Positions 42,870 to 52,147 of a DNA stretch of 64,000 nt are shown piece by piece. Every line of letters starts with the position of its first letter. Within the stretch, counting starts at the first letter, position 1. The stretch is from Solwaraspora sp. WMMD406 (lineage in GTDB: Bacteria; Actinomycetota; Actinomycetes; Mycobacteriales; Micromonosporaceae): assembly GCF_029626025.1 (NCBI RefSeq), contig NZ_JARUBF010000001.1, positions 5,178,001 to 5,242,000 of the forward strand, read 5' to 3'. Below the pieces are notes generated by a model that worked only from the letters and a program-made list of their open reading frames with translations, did not search any database and was not told the origin of the DNA. The translations under genes were made by a program, and so were the position numbers.

Positions 42870-43865
42870 ATGGCTGAGATCCTCGACCTAGCCCGCGCTC
42901 AAGTCCTGGAGCGTGGCGTCGGCCTGGACGAGGCAGGCGTACTCGCGGTGTTGCGCCTCCCCGACGACCAGTTGCCGGCCGCCCTGCAACTCGCCCACGA
43001 GGTCCGCATGCGCTGGTGCGGTCCGGACGTCGAGGTGGAGGGCATCGTCTCGGTGAAGACCGGGGGCTGCCCGGAGGACTGCCATTTCTGTTCACAGTCC
43101 GGCCTGTTCGCCTCGCCGGTACGGGCGGTGTGGCTCGACATTCCCTCCCTTGTGGAGGCAGCGAAGCAGACCGCCGCGACCGGCGCGACCGAGTTCTGCA
43201 TCGTGGCCGCGGTCCGTGGTCCGGACGCGCGGTTGATGCGCCAGATGCGCGAGGGCGTCGCCGCGATCAAGGCCGAGGTGGACATCCAGGTCGCCGCGTC
43301 GCTGGGCATGCTCACCCAGCAGCAGGTCGACGATCTCGTCGAGATGGGTGTGCACCGCTACAACCACAATCTGGAGACCTGTCGGTCGTTCTTCCCCAAC
43401 GTGGTCAGCACGCACACCTTCGAGGAGCGGTGGGAGACGCTGCGGATGGTGCGCGAGTCGGGCATGGAGGTGTGCTGTGGCGGCATCCTCGGGCTGGGCG
43501 AGACAATCGAGCAGCGCGCCGAGTTCGCCGCCCAACTCGCTGAACTCGACCCGCACGAGGTGCCGCTGAACTTCCTCAACCCGCGGCCGGGCACGCCGCT
43601 CGGCGACCGCCCGGTGGTCGACGCGCGGGACGCGCTGCGGGCGATCGCCGCGTTCCGGTTGGCGATGCCCCGCACCATTCTGCGGTACGCCGGCGGTCGG
43701 GAGATCACCCTCGGCGATCTCGGCACCCGGGACGGTCTGCTCGGCGGGATCAACGCCGTGATCGTGGGCAACTATCTGACCACGCTCGGTCGCCCGGCGA
43801 GCGAGGACCTCGCCCTGCTCGACGACCTGAAGATGCCGGTCAAGGCCCTGTCCGCGACGATCTGA
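42870..43865 (+). CDS. bioB: biotin synthase (radical SAM)
   Basis: This is a 331-residue radical SAM enzyme inserting sulfur into dethiobiotin. [13 protein letters not shown] carries the cluster cysteines 67, 71 and 74 (CxxxCxxC). [23 protein letters not shown] and LRYAGGREI, the last with the Arg of the auxiliary cluster, follow. The small gene after it is a BsaP-like partner, the arrangement known from mycobacteria. ATG start; there is no riboswitch or clear operator in the 40-bp divergent spacer. Confidence 0.95.
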   Translation: MAEILDLARAQVLERGVGLDEAGVLAVLRLPDDQLPAALQLAHEVRMRWCGPDVEVEGIVSVKTGGCPEDCHFCSQSGLFASPVRAVWLDIPSLVEAAKQTAATGATEFCIVAAVRGPDARLMRQMREGVAAIKAEVDIQVAASLGMLTQQQVDDLVEMGVHRYNHNLETCRSFFPNVVSTHTFEERWETLRMVRESGMEVCCGGILGLGETIEQRAEFAAQLAELDPHEVPLNFLNPRPGTPLGDRPVVDARDALRAIAAFRLAMPRTILRYAGGREITLGDLGTRDGLLGGINAVIVGNYLTTLGRPASEDLALLDDLKMPVKALSATI

Positions 43866-43873
43866 GCGGTGCC

Positions 43874-44086
43874 GTGGACGTCGACGTGCTCTGGTGCGAC
43901 CGGTGCGGCGAGGCCGCCGACACCGGTACGCACGATTCCTGCGCGGCCGCGCGTGCCTGGGAACCACCGCGTTTCTGTGTCCGGTGCCGGCGCCGGATGA
44001 AGGTGCAGGTACTGCCGGCCGGCTGGTCGGCCCGGTGCGTCGCCCACGGCGAGAGCCGACACGACGGCACGGGCGCCGGTCGTTGA
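43874..44086 (+). CDS. bsaP: biotin synthase auxiliary protein (BsaP-like)
   Basis: This is a 70-residue Cys-rich protein starting with GTG 8 nt after bio[39 protein letters not shown] supply six cysteines suited to a metal or Fe-S site. Small proteins of this type encoded after bioB in mycobacteria (BsaP) are needed for BioB activity. Order and sequence both support the call; biochemical evidence in this organism is not available. Its stop overlaps the next gene (TTGA). Confidence 0.83.
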   Translation: MDVDVLWCDRCGEAADTGTHDSCAAARAWEPPRFCVRCRRRMKVQVLPAGWSARCVAHGESRHDGTGAGR

Positions 44087-44589
44087 CGACCGTACGGTTG
44101 TCGATCCGGGCGGCGCGTGACGCGGACTGGCCGGGTATCTGGCGATGCCTGGCTCCGGTGATCGCCGCCGGGGAGACGCTCGCCTGTGATCCGGCGATGT
44201 CCGAGGAGGCGGCCCGCGACTATTGGCTGGTCGTGCCGGCACGTGGCCGGGTGGTGGTGGCGGTGGACGACGACGGCACCGTGCTGGGCACCGCCCGGAG
44301 TCTGCCCAACCAGGGCGGCGGCGGCGATCACGTGGCGAACGCGTCGTTCGTGGTCGGCCCGCACGCGGCCGGGCAGGGAGTGGGCCGGGCTCTCGGCCGG
44401 CGGGTGATCGATCAGGCCCGGCTCGACGGTTTCCGGGCTATGCAGTTCAACGCGGTGGTCGAGACGAACGCACGGGCGGTCCGGTTGTGGCGCTCGCTCG
44501 GGTTCCAGGTGTTGACCACCGTGCCGGAGGCGTTCCGTCATCCCCGGCATGGTCGGGTCGGACTGCACGTGATGCACCGACGCCTCTGA
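44083..44589 (+). CDS. GNAT-family N-acetyltransferase
   Basis: This is a 168-residue acyl-CoA N-acyltransferase. [17 protein letters not shown] opens the fold, [19 protein letters not shown] is the pyrophosphate-binding loop, and [16 protein letters not shown] the final helix. The TTG start overlapping the bsaP stop is inferred from coupling. The acceptor is unknown; the setting after bioB-bsaP may be positional only. Confidence 0.85.
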   Translation: MTTVRLSIRAARDADWPGIWRCLAPVIAAGETLACDPAMSEEAARDYWLVVPARGRVVVAVDDDGTVLGTARSLPNQGGGGDHVANASFVVGPHAAGQGVGRALGRRVIDQARLDGFRAMQFNAVVETNARAVRLWRSLGFQVLTTVPEAFRHPRHGRVGLHVMHRRL

Positions 44590-44797
44590 TCTGTGCCCAC
44601 CACCGGCTCCAGCCGTCGCGGCACCGGGACGGGGACGTCCCATGACGCCGACGCCGACCCGGGCAGACCCTCGACAACGACGATTACCATCGATGTTGAT
44701 CTATCGCATAGCCGACACGAAGAGCCACCGACCGATAGTTTTGCGTCACCCTTCCTCTGGCGGACCGCCCGGCCCGCCAGAGCCACGAGGAGGAGAC

Positions 44798-46096
44798 GTG
44801 ACAGGTCACCGAGGCCCGACCCGCACCAGGACGCCGGGCAGCGTCCTGCGCATGCTCGGCAGTGTCGGCGCCAGCGCACTACTCGTCACCGCACTGGTCG
44901 CCGTCCCGGCCGGAGCGGCACCGTCCACCAGCGCGAAGGCACCGCTCGCCAGTGACACCGGCCGGTCCACCGACCTGACCGCCGCGATGGCACAGGCGTA
45001 CCGCAACACCTACCCCGGGCTGAGCGCCGACGCCGCCGCCAGGGCCGCCACCGTCCAGTCCAGCGGCGAACAGCTCAAGGCCGAACTCGTCAAGCGCGCC
45101 GACACCTTCGGCGGTGCCTGGTTCGATCCCTTCTCGGCCACCTACCAGGTGGCGGTCACCACCGCCACGGCGGAAGCCGAGATCGCCACGATCAGCCGGG
45201 ACCTGCGCGTCCCGGTCCGCACCCACCGGGTCACTCGCACCTACGCCCAACTGGAACAGCTGGCGGAATCGCTGCGGACCGGCACCGACGCGTTCAGCCG
45301 GGCCGCCGCGGGTCTGGTCGGCATCGACGTGGAGACCAACCAGGTCGTCGTCGCGATTCCATCCCGCCAGCGGGCCGCCCTGGCCGGAGCCGTCCCCGCC
45401 GGGGTCAGCCTGGTCGACGCCCAGAACCGACCGTTCGACCTCGACGTCTGCAACTCCCGCAACGACTGCAACGACAGCCTCCGGTCCGGACTGGTCATCC
45501 GACGGTCCGGCGGTTCCTGCTCGGCCGGATTCACCGCCCGGGGCAGCACCGGCATCCGGTTCCTGCTCACCTCCGGACACTGCGCCGGACTCAACGCCGC
45601 CTGGTCGACCGGCACCACCACCCCCACGACGATCGGTACGATGACCGACGCGATCGACTCCGGAGTGGTCGACGCCGGCGCCATCCAGGTCACCAACGCC
45701 AGCTACAGCGCCGACACCGTCGGCCGGATCTACATGCACAACATGGCCGGCCGCTTCGTGGGCGTCAACGGCGCCGCTCCGTCGATGTCCTTCATCCTGC
45801 AGGGCGAGACGGTCTGCCTCGCCGCCCGGATCATCGACCCGGCCAACCCGGGCAACCCGTGCGGCACCATCACCTCGGTCAGCGACCCGAACAAGCGCGG
45901 CATGGTCCGCGTCGGCGGTTACGACGCCTGCCCGGGTGACAGTGGCGGCGGCTGGTACTGGCTCAGCTCCAGCGGCAGCCGCTGGGCGTACGGGCTGCAC
46001 AGCCGCAGTGAGAGCGGGTGCAACGCCGCTCCGAACAACTCCTGGTTCAGCCCGCTACCGTCGTTCTGGACCGGCCTGACCTACGAACTCGGCTGA
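44798..46096 (+). CDS. secreted trypsin-like serine protease (S1, streptogrisin-like)
   Basis: This is a 432-residue preproenzyme. A signal peptide (LGSVGASALLVTALVAVPAGA) is followed by a ~170-residue propeptide and an S1 catalytic domain: TSGHCAG gives His261, SGVVDAGAI Asp292, and CPGDSGGG Ser382. Paired cysteines and the spacing match alpha-lytic protease and streptogrisins. It has no binding module after the protease. The GTG has GAGGAGGAG 4 nt upstream. Secretion and autocatalytic removal of the propeptide are expected. Confidence 0.9.
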   Translation: MTGHRGPTRTRTPGSVLRMLGSVGASALLVTALVAVPAGAAPSTSAKAPLASDTGRSTDLTAAMAQAYRNTYPGLSADAAARAATVQSSGEQLKAELVKRADTFGGAWFDPFSATYQVAVTTATAEAEIATISRDLRVPVRTHRVTRTYAQLEQLAESLRTGTDAFSRAAAGLVGIDVETNQVVVAIPSRQRAALAGAVPAGVSLVDAQNRPFDLDVCNSRNDCNDSLRSGLVIRRSGGSCSAGFTARGSTGIRFLLTSGHCAGLNAAWSTGTTTPTTIGTMTDAIDSGVVDAGAIQVTNASYSADTVGRIYMHNMAGRFVGVNGAAPSMSFILQGETVCLAARIIDPANPGNPCGTITSVSDPNKRGMVRVGGYDACPGDSGGGWYWLSSSGSRWAYGLHSRSESGCNAAPNNSWFSPLPSFWTGLTYELG

Positions 46097-46114
46097 GCTC
46101 CCGCCGGCTGACAG

Positions 46115-46156
46115 CCGGGCCGGCCCGGGCGGGTGAACCCCGCCCGGCCGGCCCGG
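46115..46156. terminator. bidirectional hairpin between convergent genes
   Basis: An 18-bp stem with one bulged base (46115-46133 with 46138-46156) and a TGAA loop lies between the protease and nSTAND stops. It probably ends the protease transcript. Confidence 0.65.
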
Positions 46157-46246
46157 CCACGTCCGGGCTCCGATCGTCGTGGCCTGCGCTCGGCCCAGCA
46201 CCCGGCTGTCATCGCCGCTCGGCGACCCGTCGGCCCTGGCTGCTGC

Positions 46247-49200
46247 TCAGCGACACGACGCCGGCGGATGGTCCCCGACCGTCCGGGCCGCCGGGCCGAC
46301 CACGTCGCACACCATCCGGACGGCCTGTCCGGCGTCGAGCCGCCACAGCGCCAGGGTGGTGTCCGTGGAGCCCGACAGCAACACGCCGTCCGGGGTGAAG
46401 GCGAGCGTGTTGATGTCGCTGGCGTGCCCGCTCAGTACGCCGGTCAGCTGGGTGCTCCCGGTGTCCCAGAGCCGCACCAGGTCGTCGGCGACCAGGCTGC
46501 CGGCCAGCACGGTACCGTCCGGGGAGAAGGTGATCCGCTCGACGGTCGCGGTCTGCGGCGCGGTGGCCCGCAGCAGCCGGAACCCGTCGACGTCCCGCAA
46601 CTCGACCCGCCGGTTGGTGCCGGCCACCGCCACCAGCCGTCCGTCCGGGCTGACCACCAGAGCGGTGATTCGCTGCGCGCCGACCGACTGGGAATCCAAC
46701 GGCGACAGGTCGGTCGAACGCCAGGACCAGATCTCCGCCCGCGTTTCCGTGTCGAAGCCGGCGACCGTGGTGTGGTTCACGGCGGCGAGCAGCCGGACGC
46801 CGTCCGGAGTGAAGGCCAGCGCGCCCACCGTACCGTCGCCGGTCGGCAGGAACGTCGCCACCGGCGCCCCCGGATCGGCATCGGGCTCACCCGCGGCACC
46901 GCCTGGCCCCCGCGCGCCGAGGTCCCATACCGCGACGCCGACCTGCTCCGTACCGTCCGGCCCGGTCCGGGTCACCCGCGCCGCCAGCTGCCGGCCGTCC
47001 GGGGAGTACACCGGCCACCGCGCGTCGGTCACCGGTCCGTCCGGTCCCTCCGTTTCCTCCCGACCGTCCGCGATCCGCAGCGCGTCACCGGCGGTGCCGT
47101 CGGCCGTGTAGCGCAGCACTCGTCCATCAGTGGTGGCGACCGCGACGGTGCCGTCCGGGGCGGCGGCGAGACCGGTCACCGTCGCGTCGGGGCGGACCGT
47201 CGCCACCGTCCGGCGGCCGGGGAGATCCCAGATCCGCAGCGCACCGTCCCCAGCGGCGGTGGCCAGCCGGTCCCCGGCCGGGTCGACCGCCAGATACCGC
47301 ACCGACTCGGGATGCGGCAACCGGCTGGCACCCCGGCGAAACAGCATTGTCGGCGCGTCCGGGCCGGTGACGGCCACGACCCGCCCGTCGGCGGAAACGG
47401 TCAGATCCATCAGCGCCTGTCCGGCGAATCCGACGTACGCCGGGCCGACCACGTCCGCGCCGATCGACCAGCCGTCCACCCGGCCCGGTTGCCAGCCGCC
47501 AGGGGTGAGCAGTGTGCCGTCCGGGGTCATGGTCAGCGGCGCCGCCGGCCGCTGCGGTCCGGTCGTCAACGGTCGCGCCGGTTCGGCGGAGCCGATGGTC
47601 CAGACCGCCAGGTCGCCGTCCGAGCCGCCGACCACCAGGGTGCCGGCGGTGCCGAACGCCACCTGACTGACGGCGGGAATCGCCCCCACCTGCACCTGGT
47701 CGGCGAGCCGCCATACCTGGCCGCCGCCGTCGGCGGGGTTGGCGATCGCCAGGAACCTGCCATCGCCGCTGACACTCAGGTCGAACGCCAACATGCCGGT
47801 GGGTAGCGCGAGGACGAGTTCCCCGCTGGTCACGTCCCACCCGCCGACCTGGAGTTCCGGGGTGAGGTCGGCACCGACCCGGCTCGCCACCACGGTCGTG
47901 GTGCCGGGCAGCCACCCGAGCGCGCCAGCGGCGGGCAGCCGACGCAGTAGGTCACCCGTTGCCACGTCCCACACCTGCACCCCGTCGGCGGCGAACGAGC
48001 CGGACGCCAGGAACCGGCCGTCCGGGGAAAACGCCAACGACACCACCGCCGCCCGGTCCGCATGCCACAGCACGACGTCCCGCTGACGCAAGGTGGCGAC
48101 CTCCCAGAGCCGTACCGTGCCGTCCGGGTGCCCGACCGCGGCCACCGATCCGTCCGGGCTCACCGCGACCGACAGCCCACCCGGTTCGGTGCCGAGCGGC
48201 CCCAGCGTGACGGCGGACTGCGCCGAGACCAGTGCGCCGTACGCCTCGATGGTCGGTGCCTGTGCCCACGCGTCGAGCGCCTTGCGCATGGCCAGCAACT
48301 CGTCGCTCTCGGCGGCGATCAGCGACTCGGCGGCGTACTGCCGGGAGGTCGCCTGCCGACGTTGCTCGTTCGCGGTCGACTGGAGGTCCAGTGCGACGAG
48401 ACCGCCCGCGACGGCCAGCAGCAGCGCCACCGCCAGCCCGACCGTCAGCCGGCGCAACCGGCGGACCCCGCTACGCCGGGCCGCCTCGGCGGCGTCGGCC
48501 GCCGCGACACTGGCGTGCAGGTAGTCGGTCTCGGGGGGTCTCAGGTCGTCACGGCCCGCGGACCACTCCCGGACAGCGACCAGCCGGGTCCCCCGCAACA
48601 ACAGGTCCGGGTCGCGATCGGCGGCCTGCCAGTCGTGGGCCGCGACGACGAACCGTTGCCGCAGGACCAGCTCGTCGCGGGCCTGCGCCAGCCAGCCGGT
48701 GAGCCGGGGCCAGCTCGTCAGCAGGGCCTCGTGAGTGATCTCGACCGTGTCCTCACCGGCGGTGACCAGCCGGGCCGCGACGAGCCTCGACAGCACCCCG
48801 GGTTCGATCGCGGCGCGGTCACCGCGCCGACGCAGCACCGTGCCGGTGTCCGCGACGGTCACCAGGGTGAGCAGGGCCGACCGCAGCGCCCGTCGGCCGG
48901 GCTGGTCGAGGTCGAGGTAGATCCGTTCGGCGGTCTCGGCGACCGCGCGATGAATCCCGCCAGTCGCGCGATACCCATCGACGGTCAGCCGACGGCCGTC
49001 CCGCCGCACCCAGGTGGCGCGCAGCGCGTGGCCGAGCAACGGCAGCGCGCCCGGTTCGTAGCCGGCCGGGTTCGCCGCCCCGAGATCGGCGAGGAGCAGT
49101 TCGACCAGGCCCGGGTCGATGTCGAGTCCGGCGCGCTCGGTCGGCCGGCGCACAGCTCGCCGCAGCTGGTCGATGGTCAACGGGCCGAGCACCAGGTGAC

Positions 49201-50620
49201 CGGCGGACAGTACCCGCGCCAACGGGGCCAGTTCCGCGCAGTCGGCGTAGAAGTCGGCCCGGACCGCGATCACCACCAGGGCGGGAGCGGCGTTGGTCAA
49301 CGCCGTCACGTACGCGAGCCGCTCGGCCGGGTCGGTGCAGTGGGTGAACAGTTCTTCGAACTGGTCGACGACGATCACCAGGCGGTCGGCCGCCGCCGGA
49401 CCGACCATGGTGTCCGCCGCCGGCTGCTGGATCACGTCAGCCGTCTCGGCCGCGATCGCGTCAGCCGGGTCCGCCGCGATCGCGTCAGCCGCCTTCGCGG
49501 CGATCGCGTCAGCCGCCTTCGCGGCGAGTTCGCCGAATCGGGTCGGTTCGGCGCGGACCGTCTCGATGCCCGGCTCGTCGGGATCGACGCCGGCCCTGGC
49601 GACGGTCCGGGCGAGCAGCTCGTCGAGCGGGTCGGAGCCCGGTGTCACCAGGATCCAGGGCCATCCGGACGACTCGCCGAGCGCGCCGCCGGCGACGGCC
49701 GGCAGCACCCCGGCCCGCAGCAGCGAGGACTTACCGACCCCGGAAACGCCGGTCACCACCAGCGGCGGTCCGCCGGCGGCCTGTTCGGCGAGATGCCCGA
49801 GGACCTGGGCTATCTGCTCCTCACGGCCGTGGAACCAGGCCGCGTCCTCGGGCTCGAAGCTCGCCAACCCCGGGTACGGACAGACCGGTGCCAACCCGTG
49901 CGGGTCGGTGCCCGACCCGGTCGTTCCGGTCGGCTCGACGGTGCCTGCCGTACCGCCCGGGTCGTCGGCCCGATCCCGGTCGATCCGCGACGTCAGGTAG
50001 GTGATCGTAATCAGCTGTCGCCGGATTCGTTCCATCTCGGCACGTTGCTCATGGCTGCGTTCGGCGAGCTGACGCCGTACGTCACCGAGCACCCGGTGCA
50101 CGTCGGTCACCATCCAGCGCAGCGCGCCGATGTCCTCGCCGAGCAGGTGGAAGGCCGCGGCCAGCTCGTCGCGCAACCCGGGATCCCCGCGTACGGCCTC
50201 GGAAAGGGCGACCTCGACCGCGTCGACGGCCCGCAGCAGCCGTCCGACGTCGGCGCGAAGGGCCTCGGACTGCTCGTCGCCAGCGTCGAGCCGGGACAGC
50301 AGCTCCTCGGCAACCGCGTCGCGCCATTGCTGCTCGGTGACCGCACGTCCCCGCATCCGGCCGGCCGTACGGGCGAGTACGTCCGAGAGGTAGCCGCCAC
50401 CGACGTCGCCGAGCTGGTCAAGGGTGGCCGCGAAGACCCCCGAGGCGCCCAGGCCGGCCCCGGCCACCGGGGCGACGGCCGACGCGGCGAGAAAGGCGAG
50501 GATCCCGTACGGTGTGACGAGGCCCAGCCCTCGTCCGGTCCGACGGCCCAGCTCCCGGACCCAGCCCCGTACCCCGCGCCTGGCCCGGTCGACCGGGGCG
50601 TCACCGTCCTCGACAGACAT
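46247..50620 (-). CDS. nSTAND1 NTPase with WD40 repeats
   Basis: This is a 1457-residue protein. A hydrophobic segment (GILAFLAASAVAPVAGAGLG) and a helical region come first. CPYPGLASFEPEDAAWFHGRE, the nSTAND1 hallmark, then precedes GVSGVGKSS (P-loop, about 291-299) and VIVVDQFEELF (Walker B). A transmembrane helix near residue 725 (VGLAVALLLAVAGGLVAL) leads to a C-terminal WD40 propeller region (about 800-1457; FSPDGRFLASGS-type blades). Such proteins act as NTP-driven signalling or defence switches; the ligand is unknown. An 8-residue repeat (AKAADAIA) is inserted just before Walker B. The ATG follows GGACGGAGCAGC. Confidence 0.88.
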   Translation of the reverse strand: MSVEDGDAPVDRARRGVRGWVRELGRRTGRGLGLVTPYGILAFLAASAVAPVAGAGLGASGVFAATLDQLGDVGGGYLSDVLARTAGRMRGRAVTEQQWRDAVAEELLSRLDAGDEQSEALRADVGRLLRAVDAVEVALSEAVRGDPGLRDELAAAFHLLGEDIGALRWMVTDVHRVLGDVRRQLAERSHEQRAEMERIRRQLITITYLTSRIDRDRADDPGGTAGTVEPTGTTGSGTDPHGLAPVCPYPGLASFEPEDAAWFHGREEQIAQVLGHLAEQAAGGPPLVVTGVSGVGKSSLLRAGVLPAVAGGALGESSGWPWILVTPGSDPLDELLARTVARAGVDPDEPGIETVRAEPTRFGELAAKAADAIAAKAADAIAADPADAIAAETADVIQQPAADTMVGPAAADRLVIVVDQFEELFTHCTDPAERLAYVTALTNAAPALVVIAVRADFYADCAELAPLARVLSAGHLVLGPLTIDQLRRAVRRPTERAGLDIDPGLVELLLADLGAANPAGYEPGALPLLGHALRATWVRRDGRRLTVDGYRATGGIHRAVAETAERIYLDLDQPGRRALRSALLTLVTVADTGTVLRRRGDRAAIEPGVLSRLVAARLVTAGEDTVEITHEALLTSWPRLTGWLAQARDELVLRQRFVVAAHDWQAADRDPDLLLRGTRLVAVREWSAGRDDLRPPETDYLHASVAAADAAEAARRSGVRRLRRLTVGLAVALLLAVAGGLVALDLQSTANEQRRQATSRQYAAESLIAAESDELLAMRKALDAWAQAPTIEAYGALVSAQSAVTLGPLGTEPGGLSVAVSPDGSVAAVGHPDGTVRLWEVATLRQRDVVLWHADRAAVVSLAFSPDGRFLASGSFAADGVQVWDVATGDLLRRLPAAGALGWLPGTTTVVASRVGADLTPELQVGGWDVTSGELVLALPTGMLAFDLSVSGDGRFLAIANPADGGGQVWRLADQVQVGAIPAVSQVAFGTAGTLVVGGSDGDLAVWTIGSAEPARPLTTGPQRPAAPLTMTPDGTLLTPGGWQPGRVDGWSIGADVVGPAYVGFAGQALMDLTVSADGRVVAVTGPDAPTMLFRRGASRLPHPESVRYLAVDPAGDRLATAAGDGALRIWDLPGRRTVATVRPDATVTGLAAAPDGTVAVATTDGRVLRYTADGTAGDALRIADGREETEGPDGPVTDARWPVYSPDGRQLAARVTRTGPDGTEQVGVAVWDLGARGPGGAAGEPDADPGAPVATFLPTGDGTVGALAFTPDGVRLLAAVNHTTVAGFDTETRAEIWSWRSTDLSPLDSQSVGAQRITALVVSPDGRLVAVAGTNRRVELRDVDGFRLLRATAPQTATVERITFSPDGTVLAGSLVADDLVRLWDTGSTQLTGVLSGHASDINTLAFTPDGVLLSGSTDTTLALWRLDAGQAVRMVCDVVGPAARTVGDHPPASCR
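49452..49523 (-). repeat. 3 x 24-bp repeat inside nSTAND NTPase domain
   Basis: Two perfect and one diverged 24-bp copies encode AKAADAIA/ADPADAIA at about residues 367-390. The frame is kept, and the segment is a helical insert between the P-loop and Walker B. Confidence 0.92.
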
Positions 50621-50871
50621 TGCTGCTCCGTCCTGAGAGGGCATCACTCACTGGCGGTCGAACCCAGACCCTACGCAACGAAGACCGATTGGACAGCAAC
50701 GACGCGCGAACCGGACGTAGTTGTCCAGCTACGATGCCGCGCGCAGGCGCGCCCGTGAGCCGGACGGCCGGGACGAGGCCTCCGCGCCGAAACGCCGCCT
50801 CGCGCCCGCGCCGGCGAGGTGGCCCCGCCGTCCGCACCGGCACCATAACACCAGGCATATATCGAAGCTGG

Positions 50872-50898
50872 TTGGTAGTCAGATCGCTACCAATAGCG
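50872..50898 (+). promoter_or_regulatory. overlapping inverted repeats before subtilase gene
   Basis: TTGGTAG-8 nt-CTACCAA (50872-50893) overlaps a second hairpin CGCTA-CCAA-TAGCG (50885-50898). Only one of the two can form at a time, just 12 nt before the start codon. It may be an operator or a translation switch. Confidence 0.45.
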
Positions 50899-50909
50899 AC
50901 AATAGACGA

Positions 50910-52130
50910 ATGACCAATTCCGCGTCACGGAGACTGCTCGCCGTCGGTCTCCTCGCCCTGCTGACCACCGTCGGCCACCCCGCCCCCGCCCAGGCCGCCG
51001 AACCGGTCGGTGAGATCCGCCGGGCCGGCGGTGCCACCGCCATAGCGGACAGCTACATCGTCGTCCTGAGGACCAACGCCGCAGCCGCCGCAGTCGGCAC
51101 GACATCGCCGGCCACCGCGAACAACGCCACCGTCAACCGCCTCAGCCGGCAGTACGGCGCGACCGTCGAACGCGTCTACGACAGCGTCATCACCGGATTC
51201 TCCGCCCGCATGAGCGCGGCGACGGCCCGCCGGCTGGCCGCCCACCCGGCGGTGGCCTACGTCGAACAGGACCATGTCGTGGCACCCCTGACGGCCGGCG
51301 TACAGCTCAACCCGCCGTCCTGGGGCCTGGACCGGATCGACCAACGCAACCTGCCGCTGAACCAGCGGTACGCCTACCCGAACACCGCGCCGAACGTGCG
51401 CGCCTACGTGATCGACACCGGAATTCACCGTACCCACAGCGACTTCGGTGGCCGGGTGAGCACCGGATTCGACGTGGTCGACGGCGGCCCGGCCGACGAC
51501 TGCAACGGACACGGTACCCATGTCGCCGGGACGATCGGCGGACGGGCGCACGGCGTCGCGAAGGCGGTACGACTGGTGCCGGTCCGGGTGCTCAACTGCA
51601 GCGGCTCGGGCTCGATCTCCGGAGTGATCGCCGGGATCGACTGGGTGACCGCCAACGCGGTCAAGCCCGCCGTCGCCAGCATGGCCCTCGGCGGTGGCGC
51701 CAGCGCCACGCTCGACGCGGCGGTCGTCGCCTCGATCCGGTCCGGTGTGACGTACGCGGTGGCGGCCGGCGGCTCCAACTCCAGCGCCTGCAACACCTCA
51801 CCTGCCCGGGTGCCGGAGGCGTTGACCGTCGCCGGCACGACCATCACCGACGCCAGGATGAGTTCGGCCAGTTACGGCTCCTGCCTCGACCTGTTCGCCC
51901 CGGGCGCGAGCATCACCTCGACCTGGCACACCGGCAACTCCGCCGTCCGGGTGCTCAGCGGCAGTTCGATGGCCACCGCACACGTCGCCGGCTGCGCGGC
52001 GGTCGTCGCCTCGGCTCATCCGACCTGGACCCCGGCCCAGGTCAGCGCCCACATCACGAGTACGGCCACCACCGGCGTCGTCAGCAATCCCGGCACCGGC
52101 TCCCCCAACCGCCTGCTCTACTGCGCCTGA
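50910..52130 (+). CDS. secreted subtilisin-like (S8, proteinase K type) protease, atypical oxyanion site
   Basis: This is a 406-residue preproprotein. A signal peptide (RRLLAVGLLALLTTVGHPAPAQA) leads to an I9-type propeptide (SYIVVLRTN to VAYVEQDHVV) and an S8 domain with Asp169 (VIDTG), His201 (NGHGTHVAG) and Ser353 (SGSSMATAHVAG). The expected oxyanion Asn of AAGN is Gly288 here (VAAGGSN), with Asn290 two places on, and the usual GTSMATPH is GSSMATAH. It may be slow, altered in specificity, or inactive. No clear ribosome site is present. The muramidase gene follows after 17 bp. Confidence 0.88.
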   Translation: MTNSASRRLLAVGLLALLTTVGHPAPAQAAEPVGEIRRAGGATAIADSYIVVLRTNAAAAAVGTTSPATANNATVNRLSRQYGATVERVYDSVITGFSARMSAATARRLAAHPAVAYVEQDHVVAPLTAGVQLNPPSWGLDRIDQRNLPLNQRYAYPNTAPNVRAYVIDTGIHRTHSDFGGRVSTGFDVVDGGPADDCNGHGTHVAGTIGGRAHGVAKAVRLVPVRVLNCSGSGSISGVIAGIDWVTANAVKPAVASMALGGGASATLDAAVVASIRSGVTYAVAAGGSNSSACNTSPARVPEALTVAGTTITDARMSSASYGSCLDLFAPGASITSTWHTGNSAVRVLSGSSMATAHVAGCAAVVASAHPTWTPAQVSAHITSTATTGVVSNPGTGSPNRLLYCA

Positions 52131-52147
52131 CGAATCGAGGATCAGCG

